Source of the DNA: Streptomyces sp. NBC_01317
GTDB taxonomy: Bacteria; Actinomycetota; Actinomycetes; Streptomycetales; Streptomycetaceae
Reading direction: 5' to 3'
Length of the DNA stretch: 64,000 bases
Assembly (NCBI RefSeq): GCF_035961655.1
Contig: NZ_CP108393.1
Coordinates: 3,889,501 to 3,953,500 of the forward strand
Shown here: in pieces, positions 28,558 to 37,423 of the stretch
Position numbering within the stretch: the stretch's first letter is position 1
Layout of the letters: every line of letters starts with the position of its first letter
The notes under the pieces: model-generated
Told to the model about the DNA's origin: nothing
Seen by the model: only the letters and a program-made list of their open reading frames with translations
Database searches by the model: none
Made by a program: the position numbers and the translations under genes

Positions 28558-30120
28558 TCAGGCGGCAGCGCTGAGGGGCGGCCGCGCAGAGGCGCCGGTC
28601 CGAGCTTGGGGGGCGGTGGTGGCCCGACGCGTGCGTGCCGGCCCGCCACGGCGGCCTCGGGAGGAGTTGCCGGCGCTCCTGGTGCGCTCGGAGACGGGGG
28701 CGGTGATGACGACGGGGACGCCGGACGGGGCCTGTGCGCCGGTGATACGGCTCAGTTCGGCCTCGCCGGAGCGGACCTGGGTGATCTGCGGGGTGATGCA
28801 GGCGTCGGCCATCAGGCGGGTCATCTCGCGGCGCTGGTTCGGCAGGACCAGGGTGACGACACTGCCGGACTCGCCGGCGCGGGCGGTACGGCCGCCGCGG
28901 TGCAGGTAGTCCTTGTGGTCGCTGGGCGGGTCCACGTTGACGACGAGGTCGAGGTCGTCGACGTGGATGCCGCGGGCGGCGACGTTGGTCGCCACCAGCA
29001 CGGTGACGTGGCCCGTCTTGAACTGGGCGAGCGTGCGGGTGCGCTGCGGCTGGGACTTGCCGCCGTGCAGCGCGGCGGCGCGGACACCGCTGTTGAGCAG
29101 GTGCTCGGTGAGCCGGTCCACGGCGTGCTTGGTGTCCAGGAACATCAGCACCCGGCCCTCACGGGCCGCGATCTCGGTGGTGGTGGCGTACTTGTCGGCG
29201 CCGTGGACGTGGAAGACGTGGTGTTCCATCGTGGTGACCGTACCGACCGAGGCGTCGACCGAGTGGACGACCGGGTCGTGCAGGTAGCGGCGCACCAGCA
29301 GGTCGACGTTGCGGTCGAGGGTCGCCGAGAACAGCATCCGCTGCCCGTCGGGCCGCACCTGGTCGAGCAGTGCGGTGACCTGGGGCATGAAGCCCATGTC
29401 GGTCATCTGGTCGGCCTCGTCGAGGACGGTGACGGCGACCCGGTCCAGGCGGCAGTCGCCGCGGTCGATGAGGTCCTTGAGGCGGCCCGGGGTGGCGACG
29501 ACGATCTCGGCGCCGCCGCGCAGCGCGCCGGCCTGGCGGCCGATCGACATGCCGCCGACGACCGTGGCAAGGCGCAGGCGCAGCGAGCGGGCGTAGGGGG
29601 TGAGCGCGTCGGTGACCTGCTGGGCCAGCTCGCGGGTGGGGACCAGGACCAGGGCGAGCGGCTGCTTCGCCTCGGCGCGCTGTCCCGCGGTGCGGACGAG
29701 CATGGCCAGGCCGAAGGCGAGGGTCTTGCCGGAGCCGGTGCGGCCGCGGCCCAGGACGTCCCGGCCGGCCAGCGAGTTCGGCAGCGTGGCGGCCTGGATG
29801 GGGAAGGGCTCGTTCATGCCGAGGCTGGTGAGCATGTCCGTCAGCGCGGACGGCATGTCCAGCTCCGCGAAGCTCGTCACGGCCGGCAGCGCGGGGGTGA
29901 GGGTCACCGGCAGGGCGAATTCGCCCTGGACGGCGGAGGGGCGGCGCCCGTAGGAGCCACCGGAGCCGCCGTTGCGGCTCGAACCGCCGGAGCGGCCGGG
30001 GGCACCCGAACGGGTAGGTGCGGCACCGGAGCGGAAGCGGCCGGCGCCGTTGCCGGTGGAGCCGGAGCCGCCGCCCGTACGGGTACGGGAGTAGCGGTCG
30101 TTCGTGCGTGTGCGGTTCAT
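28558..30120 (-). CDS. DEAD-box ATP-dependent RNA helicase
   Basis: 520 residues. Helicase motifs in order: GRGRTGSGKT (Walker A, near residue 131), PTRELAQQ (Ia), TPGRLKDL (Ib), VLDEADQM (DEAD box, near 235), LFSATLD (motif III), ATNVAARGIHVDDL (V) and HRGGRTARAG (VI). The N-terminal 75 residues are Gly/Ser/Arg-rich, and a basic tail (RTRRATTAPQARTGAS) probably aids RNA binding. It belongs to the RhlE/CsdA-like group that unwinds RNA in ribosome assembly or cold adaptation. The ATG at 30120 (MNRTRTNDRYS) is chosen over a longer frame. Confidence 0.95.
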   Translation of the reverse strand: MNRTRTNDRYSRTRTGGGSGSTGNGAGRFRSGAAPTRSGAPGRSGGSSRNGGSGGSYGRRPSAVQGEFALPVTLTPALPAVTSFAELDMPSALTDMLTSLGMNEPFPIQAATLPNSLAGRDVLGRGRTGSGKTLAFGLAMLVRTAGQRAEAKQPLALVLVPTRELAQQVTDALTPYARSLRLRLATVVGGMSIGRQAGALRGGAEIVVATPGRLKDLIDRGDCRLDRVAVTVLDEADQMTDMGFMPQVTALLDQVRPDGQRMLFSATLDRNVDLLVRRYLHDPVVHSVDASVGTVTTMEHHVFHVHGADKYATTTEIAAREGRVLMFLDTKHAVDRLTEHLLNSGVRAAALHGGKSQPQRTRTLAQFKTGHVTVLVATNVAARGIHVDDLDLVVNVDPPSDHKDYLHRGGRTARAGESGSVVTLVLPNQRREMTRLMADACITPQITQVRSGEAELSRITGAQAPSGVPVVITAPVSERTRSAGNSSRGRRGGPARTRRATTAPQARTGASARPPLSAAA

Positions 30121-30315
30121 ATCCGAACCTTTCTCGATGCGGCACGTATCGAGAATTCTTGGCAGGGGTGACCGCACAGAGAATCGCAAGAACGAGCCGG
30201 AATTTCGTTGAACGGAGCCACGCCGGGGCGAAAAGGGCCTGAGCCGGCGTATTTGGTCTCTCGTCGCCCGACGCGGCCGTTACGGCGGTCCGGGCGGGTC
30301 CTGCAAAAAGCAACG

Positions 30316-30352
30316 AGCTGGGGTCCGCATCCCAAGGAGCGGACCCCAGCTT
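30316..30352 (-). terminator. Terminator behind the cold-shock gene
   Basis: AGCTGGGGTCCGC and GCGGACCCCAGCT, 13-bp arms around a 10-base loop, just after the minus-strand cold-shock gene. Confidence 0.85.
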
Positions 30353-30368
30353 GTCATGCGCCTAAGCG

Positions 30369-30572
30369 TCAGGCGGGAACGATGTTCTCCGCCTGCGGGC
30401 CCTTCTGGCCCTGCGTGACGTCGAAGTTCACCTTCTGGCCCTCCTGGAGCTCGCGGAAGCCCTGGGCGGCGATGTTCGAGTAGTGGGCGAAGACGTCAGC
30501 GCCGCCACCGTCCTGCTCGATGAAGCCGAAACCTTTTTCCGCGTTGAACCACTTGACGGTACCACTGGCCAT
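30369..30572 (-). CDS. Cold-shock protein (CspA family)
   Basis: 67 residues, [20 protein letters not shown], with RNP1 KGFGFIE and DVFAHYSNI, ending QAENIVPA. It closely matches the main Streptomyces Csp/ScoF type. A strong GAAGGAGAT site precedes the ATG at 30572. The roughly 170 bp upstream are AT-rich for this genome and probably form a structured cold-shock leader. Confidence 0.95.
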   Translation of the reverse strand: MASGTVKWFNAEKGFGFIEQDGGGADVFAHYSNIAAQGFRELQEGQKVNFDVTQGQKGPQAENIVPA

Positions 30573-31439
30573 TTTGATCTCCTTCGGGGCAAAACCCTGA
30601 GCTTCGCACTGCGCGAAACTTGATCGCCACAATGATCACCCACCCGGAAAACCGACCGGAAATACAGTAAGCGCCTTACCCGAAAGAAAATCCGGAATGA
30701 AAACGCTTGAAGTCTTTGGGATCCACAACTGCAACTGAGACAGACACTAGCATGAACCAAAGGGCCTTGCGAGGCATTGCATATCGTTCCACCGGGCGTT
30801 CCATAAACCCTGACCGCGCATTGGGTAAATATCTATGCCTGCCGCGATAGCTTCACGTCCGTGAGCAGAACAGAACCTGCGGTTCCCGGCGCAGGGCCGT
30901 GCTGCCACGGCCTCTTGGCCGCCGAGCCGCATGGCGCCTTGCGTGACCTGAGGAGGTCAGCAGAGTGACGGGCCGGCTCCTGAGATGAGAATCGGGTGCC
31001 GCCGGTGGCGGCCTGGAGGGCGTGGGCCCCCGGTCGAGCAGCTGCGGGGCCCCGGGGATCCGCGCCCCTCCTCAGCGCCGCGGGGTGTTCCTCCGTAGAG
31101 CAGAACAGCGAGCAGCAGGCGCCGCCCTCTTCGCCCTTCGTCGCCGCGGCGGCCTTCCGCCCGGCGCCGGCGCCATGCGCGGCGAGAAAGGCGCCTCGCC
31201 CCTTGGGGGTTCGGATGTCGCGTCGAACCTTGTCGAGCACGACCTACTGCCGCGCGGTACCAGCGCCGAACCGATCGAACGACGATGGAGGGCTACACCA
31301 GCAGCTACACGACCTGCACTGGCACTTGCTCCTCAAGTCCCGTTCCAGATGCGATGCAGCCGCCGCGGAGCTTCACCCCTCAAGAGCCCCCAGCTTTCCA
31401 ATCCTTCTCGTCGCAGGCGAGGTGGACTATCTGTACTGA
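30573..31439. other. Leader of the cold-shock gene and unassigned DNA
   Basis: 30573-30745 is AT-rich, fitting a promoter and long 5' leader. 30833-31240 (minus) is open and reads MLDKVRRDIRTPKGRGAFLA, but it has no ribosome site and the opposite frame looks equally coding. No gene is called. Confidence 0.35.
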
Positions 31440-31714
31440 CCCGTAAGGGCGGGAACGCGGTAGCGAAGGCAGACGACTCACGAGCTGACGCACGCCGATA
31501 CTCGTCGATCAGCCCCGACGTGGCGGCCTCGGCGGCGAGAGCCGCGCCGCCGATCGCGATGCTGTCGTCCCAACAGGTGAACGCCGACCTCTTGCACCTC
31601 ATCGGCGGCGAAGCGACAGAGCGCCTCGTCGGGTGCCGTCCAGTCGAAGCCACCGTCCGGCCCGACGATATAGCCGTCAAGCGAGACCCTCATCGAATAG
31701 GTCACGCTTCGCAT
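31440..31714 (-). pseudogene. DHFR/RibD-family reductase with internal deletion
   Basis: The start MRSVTYSMRVSLDGYIVGPD, then GGFDWTAPDEALCRFAADE and EVGVHLLGR, is the N-terminus of dihydrofolate-reductase-like proteins (RibD C-terminal domain). About 50 codons in, the frame jumps to SIAIGGAALAAEAATSGLID, the family's C-terminal motif. Some 90-100 central codons are deleted and the junction near 31570 is out of frame. Confidence 0.75.
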
Positions 31715-31992
31715 CAGAACTGCTCTTCTCGGTGACGGTTCGACCGTACGACAGCCGGACGCCACAGGACTCATCGCGGCTCACGGGACCCCAGGTCCGA
31801 GTCACCTCACGCGCTTGAGTTCGTTGAAAAACCTCACTGCCGACGAGTTCAAACGGGTGCGCGCAACTCACCGACTTCTCGGAACGTGCCAGGTCCCGTC
31901 GGCCCCTCGCCATGCCACGAGTTGGCCTCGCCACAGCCGGCCGACCCGAACGGTGTAGCTACCAGAGCGCCGTCTGCCGGTGGCCGGCCGCC

Positions 31993-32331
31993 TCAGGCCG
32001 CGGTCGTGGGATTCGCCGGTTCCGCCGCGCGGTGGTGTTCGGCGTTGATGCGCTGGGCTTCTGTGAGCTGGTCTTCGAGGATGACGATGCGGCAGGCGGC
32101 CTCGATGGGGGTGCCCTGGTCGACGAGTTCGCGGGCGCGGGCGGCGATGCGCAGCTGGTAGCGGGAGTAGCGGCGGTGTCCGCCCTCCGAGCGCAGCGGG
32201 GTGATCAGGCGGGCTTCGCCGATGGCTCGGAGGAAGCCCTGGGTGGTGCCGAGCATCTCGGCGGCCCTGCCCATCGTGTAGGCGGGGTAGTCGTCGTCGT
32301 CGAGACGCCCGTAGGAGTCGTTTGCTGTCAT
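31993..32331 (-). CDS. MerR-like helix-turn-helix regulator
   Basis: 112 residues starting MTANDSYGRLDDDDYPAYTM with AGAGGTG before the ATG. The centre is a MerR-type winged helix: MGRAAEMLGTTQGFLRAIGE, then LITPLRSEGGHRRYSRYQLR. A short helical region ends in an Ala/Pro tail, without a cysteine-based sensor. Such small MerR-like proteins often accompany cold-shock and helicase genes in Streptomyces, as here. The tandem repeats at 32612-32657 lie upstream and could be its operator. Confidence 0.8.
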   Translation of the reverse strand: MTANDSYGRLDDDDYPAYTMGRAAEMLGTTQGFLRAIGEARLITPLRSEGGHRRYSRYQLRIAARARELVDQGTPIEAACRIVILEDQLTEAQRINAEHHRAAEPANPTTAA

Positions 32332-32611
32332 CGCACCTCTCTGTGGAACGCGTGGAGGGGCCTTGGTGCCGATTGGCACCAAGGCCCCGAAGGAACTGCT
32401 ACACCATCCGCCGGCCCTCATGCTGCGCCGGCCTTCTGTGTCCGCACGGCCACCCGGGGGAGGGTGGGGAATGCGGGGATCGCGGTTGCTTGACCGGAGA
32501 CCACCTCACTATCGATGTCCTGCGGTACCCGGGCTCAAGGTTTCCGCCCGGGCGATCCTGATGGCGCTCGGCTCCTCCGTTCTTCCCTCTTGATCAGCCT
32601 TTACCAACGGG
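32332..32611. other. Upstream region of the MerR-like gene
   Basis: Starts with an inverted repeat of TTGGTGCC/GGCACCAA around 32363-32385 (CTTGGTGCCGATTGGCACCAAG), which could be a hairpin or an operator. No gene. Confidence 0.5.
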
Positions 32612-32657
32612 TACTTCGCACTGCCTGTACTGCGAACTGCCTGTACTGCGAACTGCT
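32612..32657. repeat. 16-bp tandem repeats upstream of the MerR-like gene
   Basis: CTGTACTGCGAACTGC occurs twice in tandem at 32626-32641 and 32642-32657, preceded by the degenerate GTACTTCGCACTGC at 32612-32625. A further partial copy (CACTTCGCACTGCTTGTACTG) lies near 32808-32830. Candidate protein-binding iterons. Confidence 0.75.
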
Positions 32658-32689
32658 GAGGGCCTGTCACAGCACCACTCTCCGGCAGC

Positions 32690-33055
32690 CAGCCCCGTCG
32701 CCCGTCCTGCTCCTGCTCTGGCTTAGAACCCCACTGCCGAACTTCCCGGTACGCGCGCCCGCAGCCGACGCCTTCACCGAGGTACCACTACCTACTCCGC
32801 TGCTGAGCACTTCGCACTGCTTGTACTGCTCACGGCGGCCCCTGATCACTGCGGGCCACCCGGTCCGGTCGCCAGTCCCGTCGCCGTCCTGCAACTGCTC
32901 TGGCTTCGCAACTCCACCACCGCACCGCCCTGCACACCACAATTGCTCTACTGCTGCCCGGCAGTTCTCCCTGCCAGGCCCTGCCGTCTCTCTGGGCTAC
33001 GAGAGAAACCATAACCACACAGCCACCCAATGTCTACTCCAGCCGACACAGATTT
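32690..33055. repeat. Noncoding repeat, copy A (partner 60219-60509)
   Basis: Shares blocks CAGCCCCGTCGCCCGTCCTG, CCACTGCCGAAC, CGGCCCCTGATCAC, CCCGGTCCGGTCG, GCCGTCCTGCAAC and CCAATGTC.ACTCCAGCCGA with the sequence at 60219-60509, in the same order and orientation. No ORF is conserved between the copies, so it is probably a structural or regulatory part of a shared element. Confidence 0.85.
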
Positions 33056-33476
33056 CCGCGCGTTCGGCGGCGAGGTAATCCACCGCGAAGCCAGGCTGGA
33101 CGGACCCGGTGGAAGCACACGAACCCGGCCGCACACCAGCCTCGGCCGGCGCCCGGTCTGCTCCTGCTCGATTGCCCAACCGGGGAACAAGTGGGCAACC
33201 GAGTGTCCGACGCGAGAGAACGCCAACTCAGCGGCCCAACATGGGGCCACGAGACGCGGACTCGGAAGGTCCGGCGGCCTGCGGCCTGCGGCCTGCGGCC
33301 GCAGGGACAGCACTACCGATCCGTGGCCTGGAAGAAAACTGAGAGATGATCTTCCCCTAAAGGCCCACCGAGGCCACGCGAAACCACCCCAGCCCAAACC
33401 CCTGACCAGCGCAAATCCCCATCCGACCTGGCAGGGATCTTGGGTGGACCTCGTTCGGGACGACAGACGCCCGCTC
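33056..33476. other. Intergenic, low-complexity stretch
   Basis: Contains repeated GGCCTGCGGCCTGCGGCC at about 33278-33300. No gene supported. Confidence 0.3.
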
Positions 33477-34071
33477 TCACTTACCTGGCCGACGACGCGT
33501 CGGCAGCATATGGATGGACGTACCGGCCTTCGTTGAAGGCGTGAACCAGGATCCGATCGCCATGGGCGCAATGCCGAGGGCGGCACCCACCGCATCCTCG
33601 TCGATCCCATCCGCCGAGTCGTGAAGGGGAATCATCGGGAGGGACATCCGGGCCGTCGGCGGCAGCAAGCCCCTCCCGGGCCAAGCCGGGGTGGAGCTGG
33701 ACCTCACACTTGTCCACCGTCCACTCGGCCAGCAGCTCAGAGCGCTCCAGCAGTTCCCCGACCACCGAACGAACCGCCTCCTCTGCGAACTCCAGCGCCG
33801 GAGCATCCACGAAGATCCTCAGCAGTGCCCCGCCCGGACGGACGGCCACAAGCGACTCGTGGAGGTCCGCCTCCATCCCGTCCGGGCCCTCGATGCCCTC
33901 CACCGAGTCGAGCCCGGATTCGAGGATGGCCACCGCGCCGGCACGTTGCAGGGGGTCCGTCTCCGGAGAGTCCTGCGCGATGTGGGTTTCCACACTCACG
34001 ACATAGGTCACGACGAGCAGCGTGGCAGGAGAGGACCACGCCGCGAGGCGAAACAGCCCGTTCGCGGTCAT
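33477..34071 (-). pseudogene. Hypothetical gene with one frameshift
   Basis: The frame starting MTANGLFRLAAWSSPATLLV at 34071 is coding-like through FVDAPALEFAEEAVRSVVGE and LHPGLAREGLAAADGPDVPP. Near 33635 it must shift to the neighbouring frame, which continues PLHDSADGIDEDAVGAALGI to a stop at 33477. The intact protein would have about 195 residues. The family is unknown. Confidence 0.5.
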
Positions 34072-34301
34072 CCTTGCTCCCGCAACCTCGATCTCCCGGC
34101 ACAAGAGTGCGCACACACTACGGGGCAGATCCGACAGCTCATCGCACCTCAACGGACCACCTCGACCACGGCGTGCCCCAACCGTGCCCTCCAGACCGGA
34201 CAACCCCAGTCAACAGCGGTGCAATCCGGTCTGCGCCAGGGGCCATTGGCGCTCCTGTTCTCGCAGGTCAGACAACACATCGGCTTCGCAGGACCCGGTG
34301 A

Positions 34302-34344
34302 TTCCCAAGCCCAGAGCGCGAGTTCGATTCTCGTCACCCGCTCC
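34302..34344 (+). repeat. att copy 4 (tRNA-Gly 3' fragment)
   Basis: 43 bases matching the tRNA 3' end with one change (AAGCCCAG for AAGCTCAG), ending CGCTCC. It is preceded by GGTGATTCCC like copies 5 and 6. A partial hairpin AGCCCCAGGTCAACGACCTG follows. It is the left boundary of the small Shedu/VapC segment. Confidence 0.95.
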
Positions 34345-34444
34345 GCGCACAGCCCCAGGTCAACGACCTGTGGCTGCGCAGGCCGCGTATGGCCATCTTG
34401 ATACAGAGCCGACTGGCGTAAGTGGCGGGCAGGTCAGCGGGCGG

Positions 34445-35746
34445 CTACGCCGAAGGCGTGCTGCCCAGGGAACGCTCGGCGTTGTCGACCAACTCCTTGT
34501 AGGTAAGCACCTCGACGCGATTGACGTGTGTATTGAGGGTGCGAAGTGCCTCGTTGATTGATTCCTCCGCCACGGAGGGTTGAACCGAGGGGTGTCCGAT
34601 AAGGACCATCGCGCTGGCCCGGCGGGTCTCGATCCCGAGCTCCTCGCGGAGCCGGTGGCGGTTCTCGTCCAAGCCGACCAGATAGTTCACCGCCTGGCCG
34701 ACGGCGTTGTGCACCTGAGCCGTGGGAACCCACGATCCGCGGTACATCTTCACCAGTGGGCCGGCCAGGCTTGCGGCGCGCTTCAGTTCGACCACATGCA
34801 GCGCTCCGTCACCACGGATCAGAGGGATGTCGACTTCGTCGCCCGGCACAAGCCTGCGGTGGGCGGCCTCCCCCACGAACCGCCCGCCGAAGATCCAGTG
34901 CTGCCCCTCCAGGGCTCGCTGTAGCGCGCGTTCGGAAGCCGTGGTGTCCTCCACAACTGTACGCAAAGCCTCCATGCCCGCCGCTCGCCGCTGCAACTCC
35001 GCCGCTCTTAGGACCATCTGCCCCTCTGTGTCGGCGGCAAGAAAGACGACGACGGCGGGTGAGGCGGCGATCCGGCGGGCGGCCTCTGCCGGATCCTCGA
35101 TGTCCACCCGTTCACGCAGGACACGTTCCAGCCACACCGCCATCTCCGCCCGGCCGCGGAGAACGCGGTACCGCCCCGGGCGGTCCTCAGGAGCGTCGAG
35201 AAACCGCGCATCCTCCGAGAGCGAGCCGAAGTGCGCAATCAGATCGTCCACTCCGGCCCGGGGGTGTTCATCCACGTACTCACGGCTCGCCCGCGCGACG
35301 AACCTGAAGGAGTTCCACAGCGTGTTTGCGGCGAACTCCCGCAGGTTCTCATCGCGTACGCCATCGTGAAACAGGCGGTACCGCTCGTCGAAGTCAGGCT
35401 GGAGAATCCGTCCCTCGGCGTAGTCCAAAGAGTCCTGGACCAGCCGGACGACCTGCCACTCTCCGACATCCGCCGCGCGCCCGCGAGTCGCTTCCAGCAT
35501 CTGGACGAGGGCCTTCCCACCTCTGCGATGGCCTCCACTTCCACTGTTCATATGTGCGCACGCCGAGACGAGGGCAGCCTTCACGTCCGGATGAACTGCC
35601 GCCTCCAGCACACACTTCAGCTGCAAATCCAAAGAGAAATCTGATCTGACACTCGTGCGACGAGTCTGATCGAAGGGTCCGACAGCCGGACCCCCACCTC
35701 GCCCGACGCCGTATCTCACTCGGGCGCCGGCGACGCCGATCGACAT
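34445..35746 (-). CDS. Shedu-like (DUF4263) nuclease, copy 1
   Basis: About 433 residues in the open frame. The C-terminal third holds the Shedu/SduA-type PD-(D/E)xK core: EGQHWIFGGRFVGEA, PGDEVDIPLI, HVVELKRAASL and QAVNYLVGLDENRHR. Shedu proteins degrade invading DNA in anti-phage defence. The N-terminal 260 residues are helical and specific to this subfamily. Copy 2 (43204) is clearly paralogous. Where copy 2 has its ATG start (MSVRSDFSLD) this copy has ACG, so it must use another start (GTG about 35718 or ATG 35746) or be poorly expressed. It is divergent from the toxin-antitoxin pair. Confidence 0.75.
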   Translation of the reverse strand: MSIGVAGARVRYGVGRGGGPAVGPFDQTRRTSVRSDFSLDLQLKCVLEAAVHPDVKAALVSACAHMNSGSGGHRRGGKALVQMLEATRGRAADVGEWQVVRLVQDSLDYAEGRILQPDFDERYRLFHDGVRDENLREFAANTLWNSFRFVARASREYVDEHPRAGVDDLIAHFGSLSEDARFLDAPEDRPGRYRVLRGRAEMAVWLERVLRERVDIEDPAEAARRIAASPAVVVFLAADTEGQMVLRAAELQRRAAGMEALRTVVEDTTASERALQRALEGQHWIFGGRFVGEAAHRRLVPGDEVDIPLIRGDGALHVVELKRAASLAGPLVKMYRGSWVPTAQVHNAVGQAVNYLVGLDENRHRLREELGIETRRASAMVLIGHPSVQPSVAEESINEALRTLNTHVNRVEVLTYKELVDNAERSLGSTPSA

Positions 35747-35779
35747 TTCCGCTCACACTTGACCGCACCCGAGCTTCGG

Positions 35780-35804
35780 AGCACATGGTGCTACAGAGTG
35801 CTAC
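35780..35804. promoter_or_regulatory. Operator-like repeats before the antitoxin gene
   Basis: A palindrome AGCAC-ATG-GTGCT (35780-35792) overlaps two direct copies of GTGCTAC at 35788 and 35798, one helical turn apart, 10-25 bp before the antitoxin start. Phd-type antitoxins autoregulate through such sites. Confidence 0.6.
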
Positions 35805-35813
35805 CCTGGACAA

Positions 35814-36083
35814 ATGTCAGCCCAGCCCGAGATCACCCAACGTGACCTGCGCAGCCGTTCCAAAGAGATCATGGACGCCGTCCAGGGCGGACAGTCCTTC
35901 ACCGTCACTCGCGACGGTCACCAGATCGGCGAGCTGATCCCCTTGCGCAGGCGTCGGCGGTTCGTCCCGCGTTCGGAGTTCGCCGCCATGTCCCGCACTG
36001 CGTCGGACGTCTCCCTGGAGGCGTTCCGGTCCGACCAGGACGCCACGGCCGAGCAGGAGACGGACGACCCCTATGCCCGCTGA
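35814..36083 (+). CDS. Phd/YefM-family antitoxin
   Basis: 89 residues. The N-terminus QRDLRSRSKEIMDAVQGGQS followed by FTVTRDGHQIGELIPL is the Phd/YefM DNA-binding fold. The C-terminal half is acidic (SDQDATAEQETDD) and should wrap the toxin. It overlaps the toxin gene by 11 bp. It probably neutralises the adjacent PIN-domain nuclease and represses the pair. Confidence 0.9.
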   Translation: MSAQPEITQRDLRSRSKEIMDAVQGGQSFTVTRDGHQIGELIPLRRRRRFVPRSEFAAMSRTASDVSLEAFRSDQDATAEQETDDPYAR

Positions 36084-36531
36084 ATACGCTCAGGGCCTGC
36101 TCGACACCAACATCGTGATCCTGCGCAAGTGGCTCGATCCCCAGGAACTCCCTGCCGAGGTGGCGATCAGCGCCGTCACCCTGGCCGAGCTCTCCGCGGG
36201 CCCGCACGAGGTGCGCAGGAACGAGGAACAGGAGGACTACGACGAGCACACGGAACGGGGTCGCCGCCTCGACATCCTGCAACGCGCCGAGAACGAGTTC
36301 GACCCCATCCCCTTCGACACCGAAGCCGCCCGCATCTACGGGAGAGTATGTGCGGCCGTGATCGGTGCCGGCCGCAAACCCCGCCGCCGGATTGCGGATC
36401 TCATGATCGCCGCCATTGCCATCGCCGAAGAACTACCGCTCTTCACCACCAACCCCGACGACTACAAGGGCCTCGACGGACTGCTGACCGTCGTACCCGT
36501 CACCCGGCCCACCGTCCTGCACGACCGGTAA
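36073..36531 (+). CDS. vapC: PIN-domain toxin (VapC type)
   Basis: 152 residues. PIN-domain acidic residues are visible: LLDTNI (Asp11), VTLAELSAG (Glu39), a third acidic residue in RRRIADLMIAAIAI (near 109) and TTNPDDY near the end. VapC toxins are Mg-dependent RNases cutting tRNA or rRNA. The ATG lies inside the antitoxin gene, the usual coupled arrangement. The att-bounded segment holding it has just one other gene. Confidence 0.92.
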   Translation: MPAEYAQGLLDTNIVILRKWLDPQELPAEVAISAVTLAELSAGPHEVRRNEEQEDYDEHTERGRRLDILQRAENEFDPIPFDTEAARIYGRVCAAVIGAGRKPRRRIADLMIAAIAIAEELPLFTTNPDDYKGLDGLLTVVPVTRPTVLHDR

Positions 36532-36671
36532 GGCTTGCTCGCCGCGCCACTTCCGCACCACGCGCAGCGGTACGGAGCGGTCAACCACGGTCACCAACGA
36601 CACCGGTCCAGCGGGCACTTCAGGACCGTACGTGTAGCTGACCAGCACGGACGGCGAAAAGGTCCCTGTGA

Positions 36672-36715
36672 TTCCCAAGCTCAGAGCGCGAGTTCGATTC
36701 TCATCACCCGCTCCA
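36672..36715 (+). repeat. att copy 5 (tRNA-Gly 3' fragment)
   Basis: 44 bases including CCA with one substitution (TCTCATCACC for TCTCGTCACC). Preceded by CTGTGATTCCC and followed by an AGCCCCAGGTCATTGGCTTGGGGCT hairpin. Right boundary of the Shedu/VapC segment. Confidence 0.96.
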
Positions 36716-36876
36716 TGCGTAGCCCCAGGTCATTGGCTTGGGGCTTTGTTATGCATGGGAGGAAGTGGCGTATCGGTGGCGTGCCGGTTGAGCCCAGGCA
36801 GGTAGGCGGAGCGTGGGTGAACAACCGCGAGTGCCACATGAGACCGCAGCAGTCCGCATGACGAGATGCATCTCAA

Positions 36877-37068
36877 GTGGACGTGCACGCAGGGCTGGAA
36901 CGGTTGCGCGCCAAGGCCGTCCGCCCGGGCACCGTGCCCAGTCTCGTCAACGAGATCATGAACGGCTCGGAGGGTTTCTCGACACGGGCAGGCTTCGGTG
37001 CGTCCCTGGGTGGTCACTGGGCCTGGACCAGTCCGGTCGACCCCGACGCCTACTTCGAGGAGCTCTGA
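36877..37068 (+). CDS. Small hypothetical protein
   Basis: 63 residues from GTG 36877: it contains LERLRAKAVRPGTVPSLVNE and ends DPDAYFEEL. The codon pattern is convincing and the next reading frame starts 2 bp after its stop. No family is recognised. It may be the tail of a longer lost protein. Confidence 0.4.
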   Translation: MDVHAGLERLRAKAVRPGTVPSLVNEIMNGSEGFSTRAGFGASLGGHWAWTSPVDPDAYFEEL

Positions 37069-37069
37069 C

Positions 37070-37423
37070 GTGCCCCAGCCACAGCCCCTCGGCATCCTGA
37101 CCGCCTATCTGACCAACACCCTCACGGCCCAGGGCATCGATCCGACCGATGGTTTTCTCCCCCCCGCGGAACCCGTCGAGAGCCCCATGGCCGCCCTGGC
37201 CCGCGTCCGGTGGGCATACTCCGCCGCGGTCCACGCCCTCCCCCCGGCCTCGTCCACCGGTCACACGAGATGCCCGCTCGCCGTACAGTCCGGCGACGGG
37301 GCGGTCCAGTATCCTGCTCCGCAGACTTCCACTCCTCGGAAGATGCTGGGCAATCGGTTGGCCACCAGCCCATGCGGAGACAGCGACCGGCTACCGGACG
37401 CAACCAGTCCCATGCCTGGCTGA
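37070..37423 (+). pseudogene. Hypothetical gene, 3' part decayed
   Basis: From GTG 37070 the frame reads MPQPQPLGILTAYLTNTLTA, then DGFLPPAEPVESPMAALARV and coding-like sequence for about 60 codons. After that the composition becomes that of noncoding DNA until a stop at 37423. Probably a truncated gene coupled to the preceding small ORF. Confidence 0.35.

Noticed and set aside
30833..31240. Open minus-strand frame with a Cys-rich GGACCSLFCS segment, considered as a precursor peptide
   Set aside because: No ribosome site, no modification enzymes nearby, a long unsupported tail, and the opposite frame looks equally plausible.
32612..32657. Tandem repeats considered as a CRISPR array
   Set aside because: The units abut without spacers, and no cas gene is present anywhere in the window.
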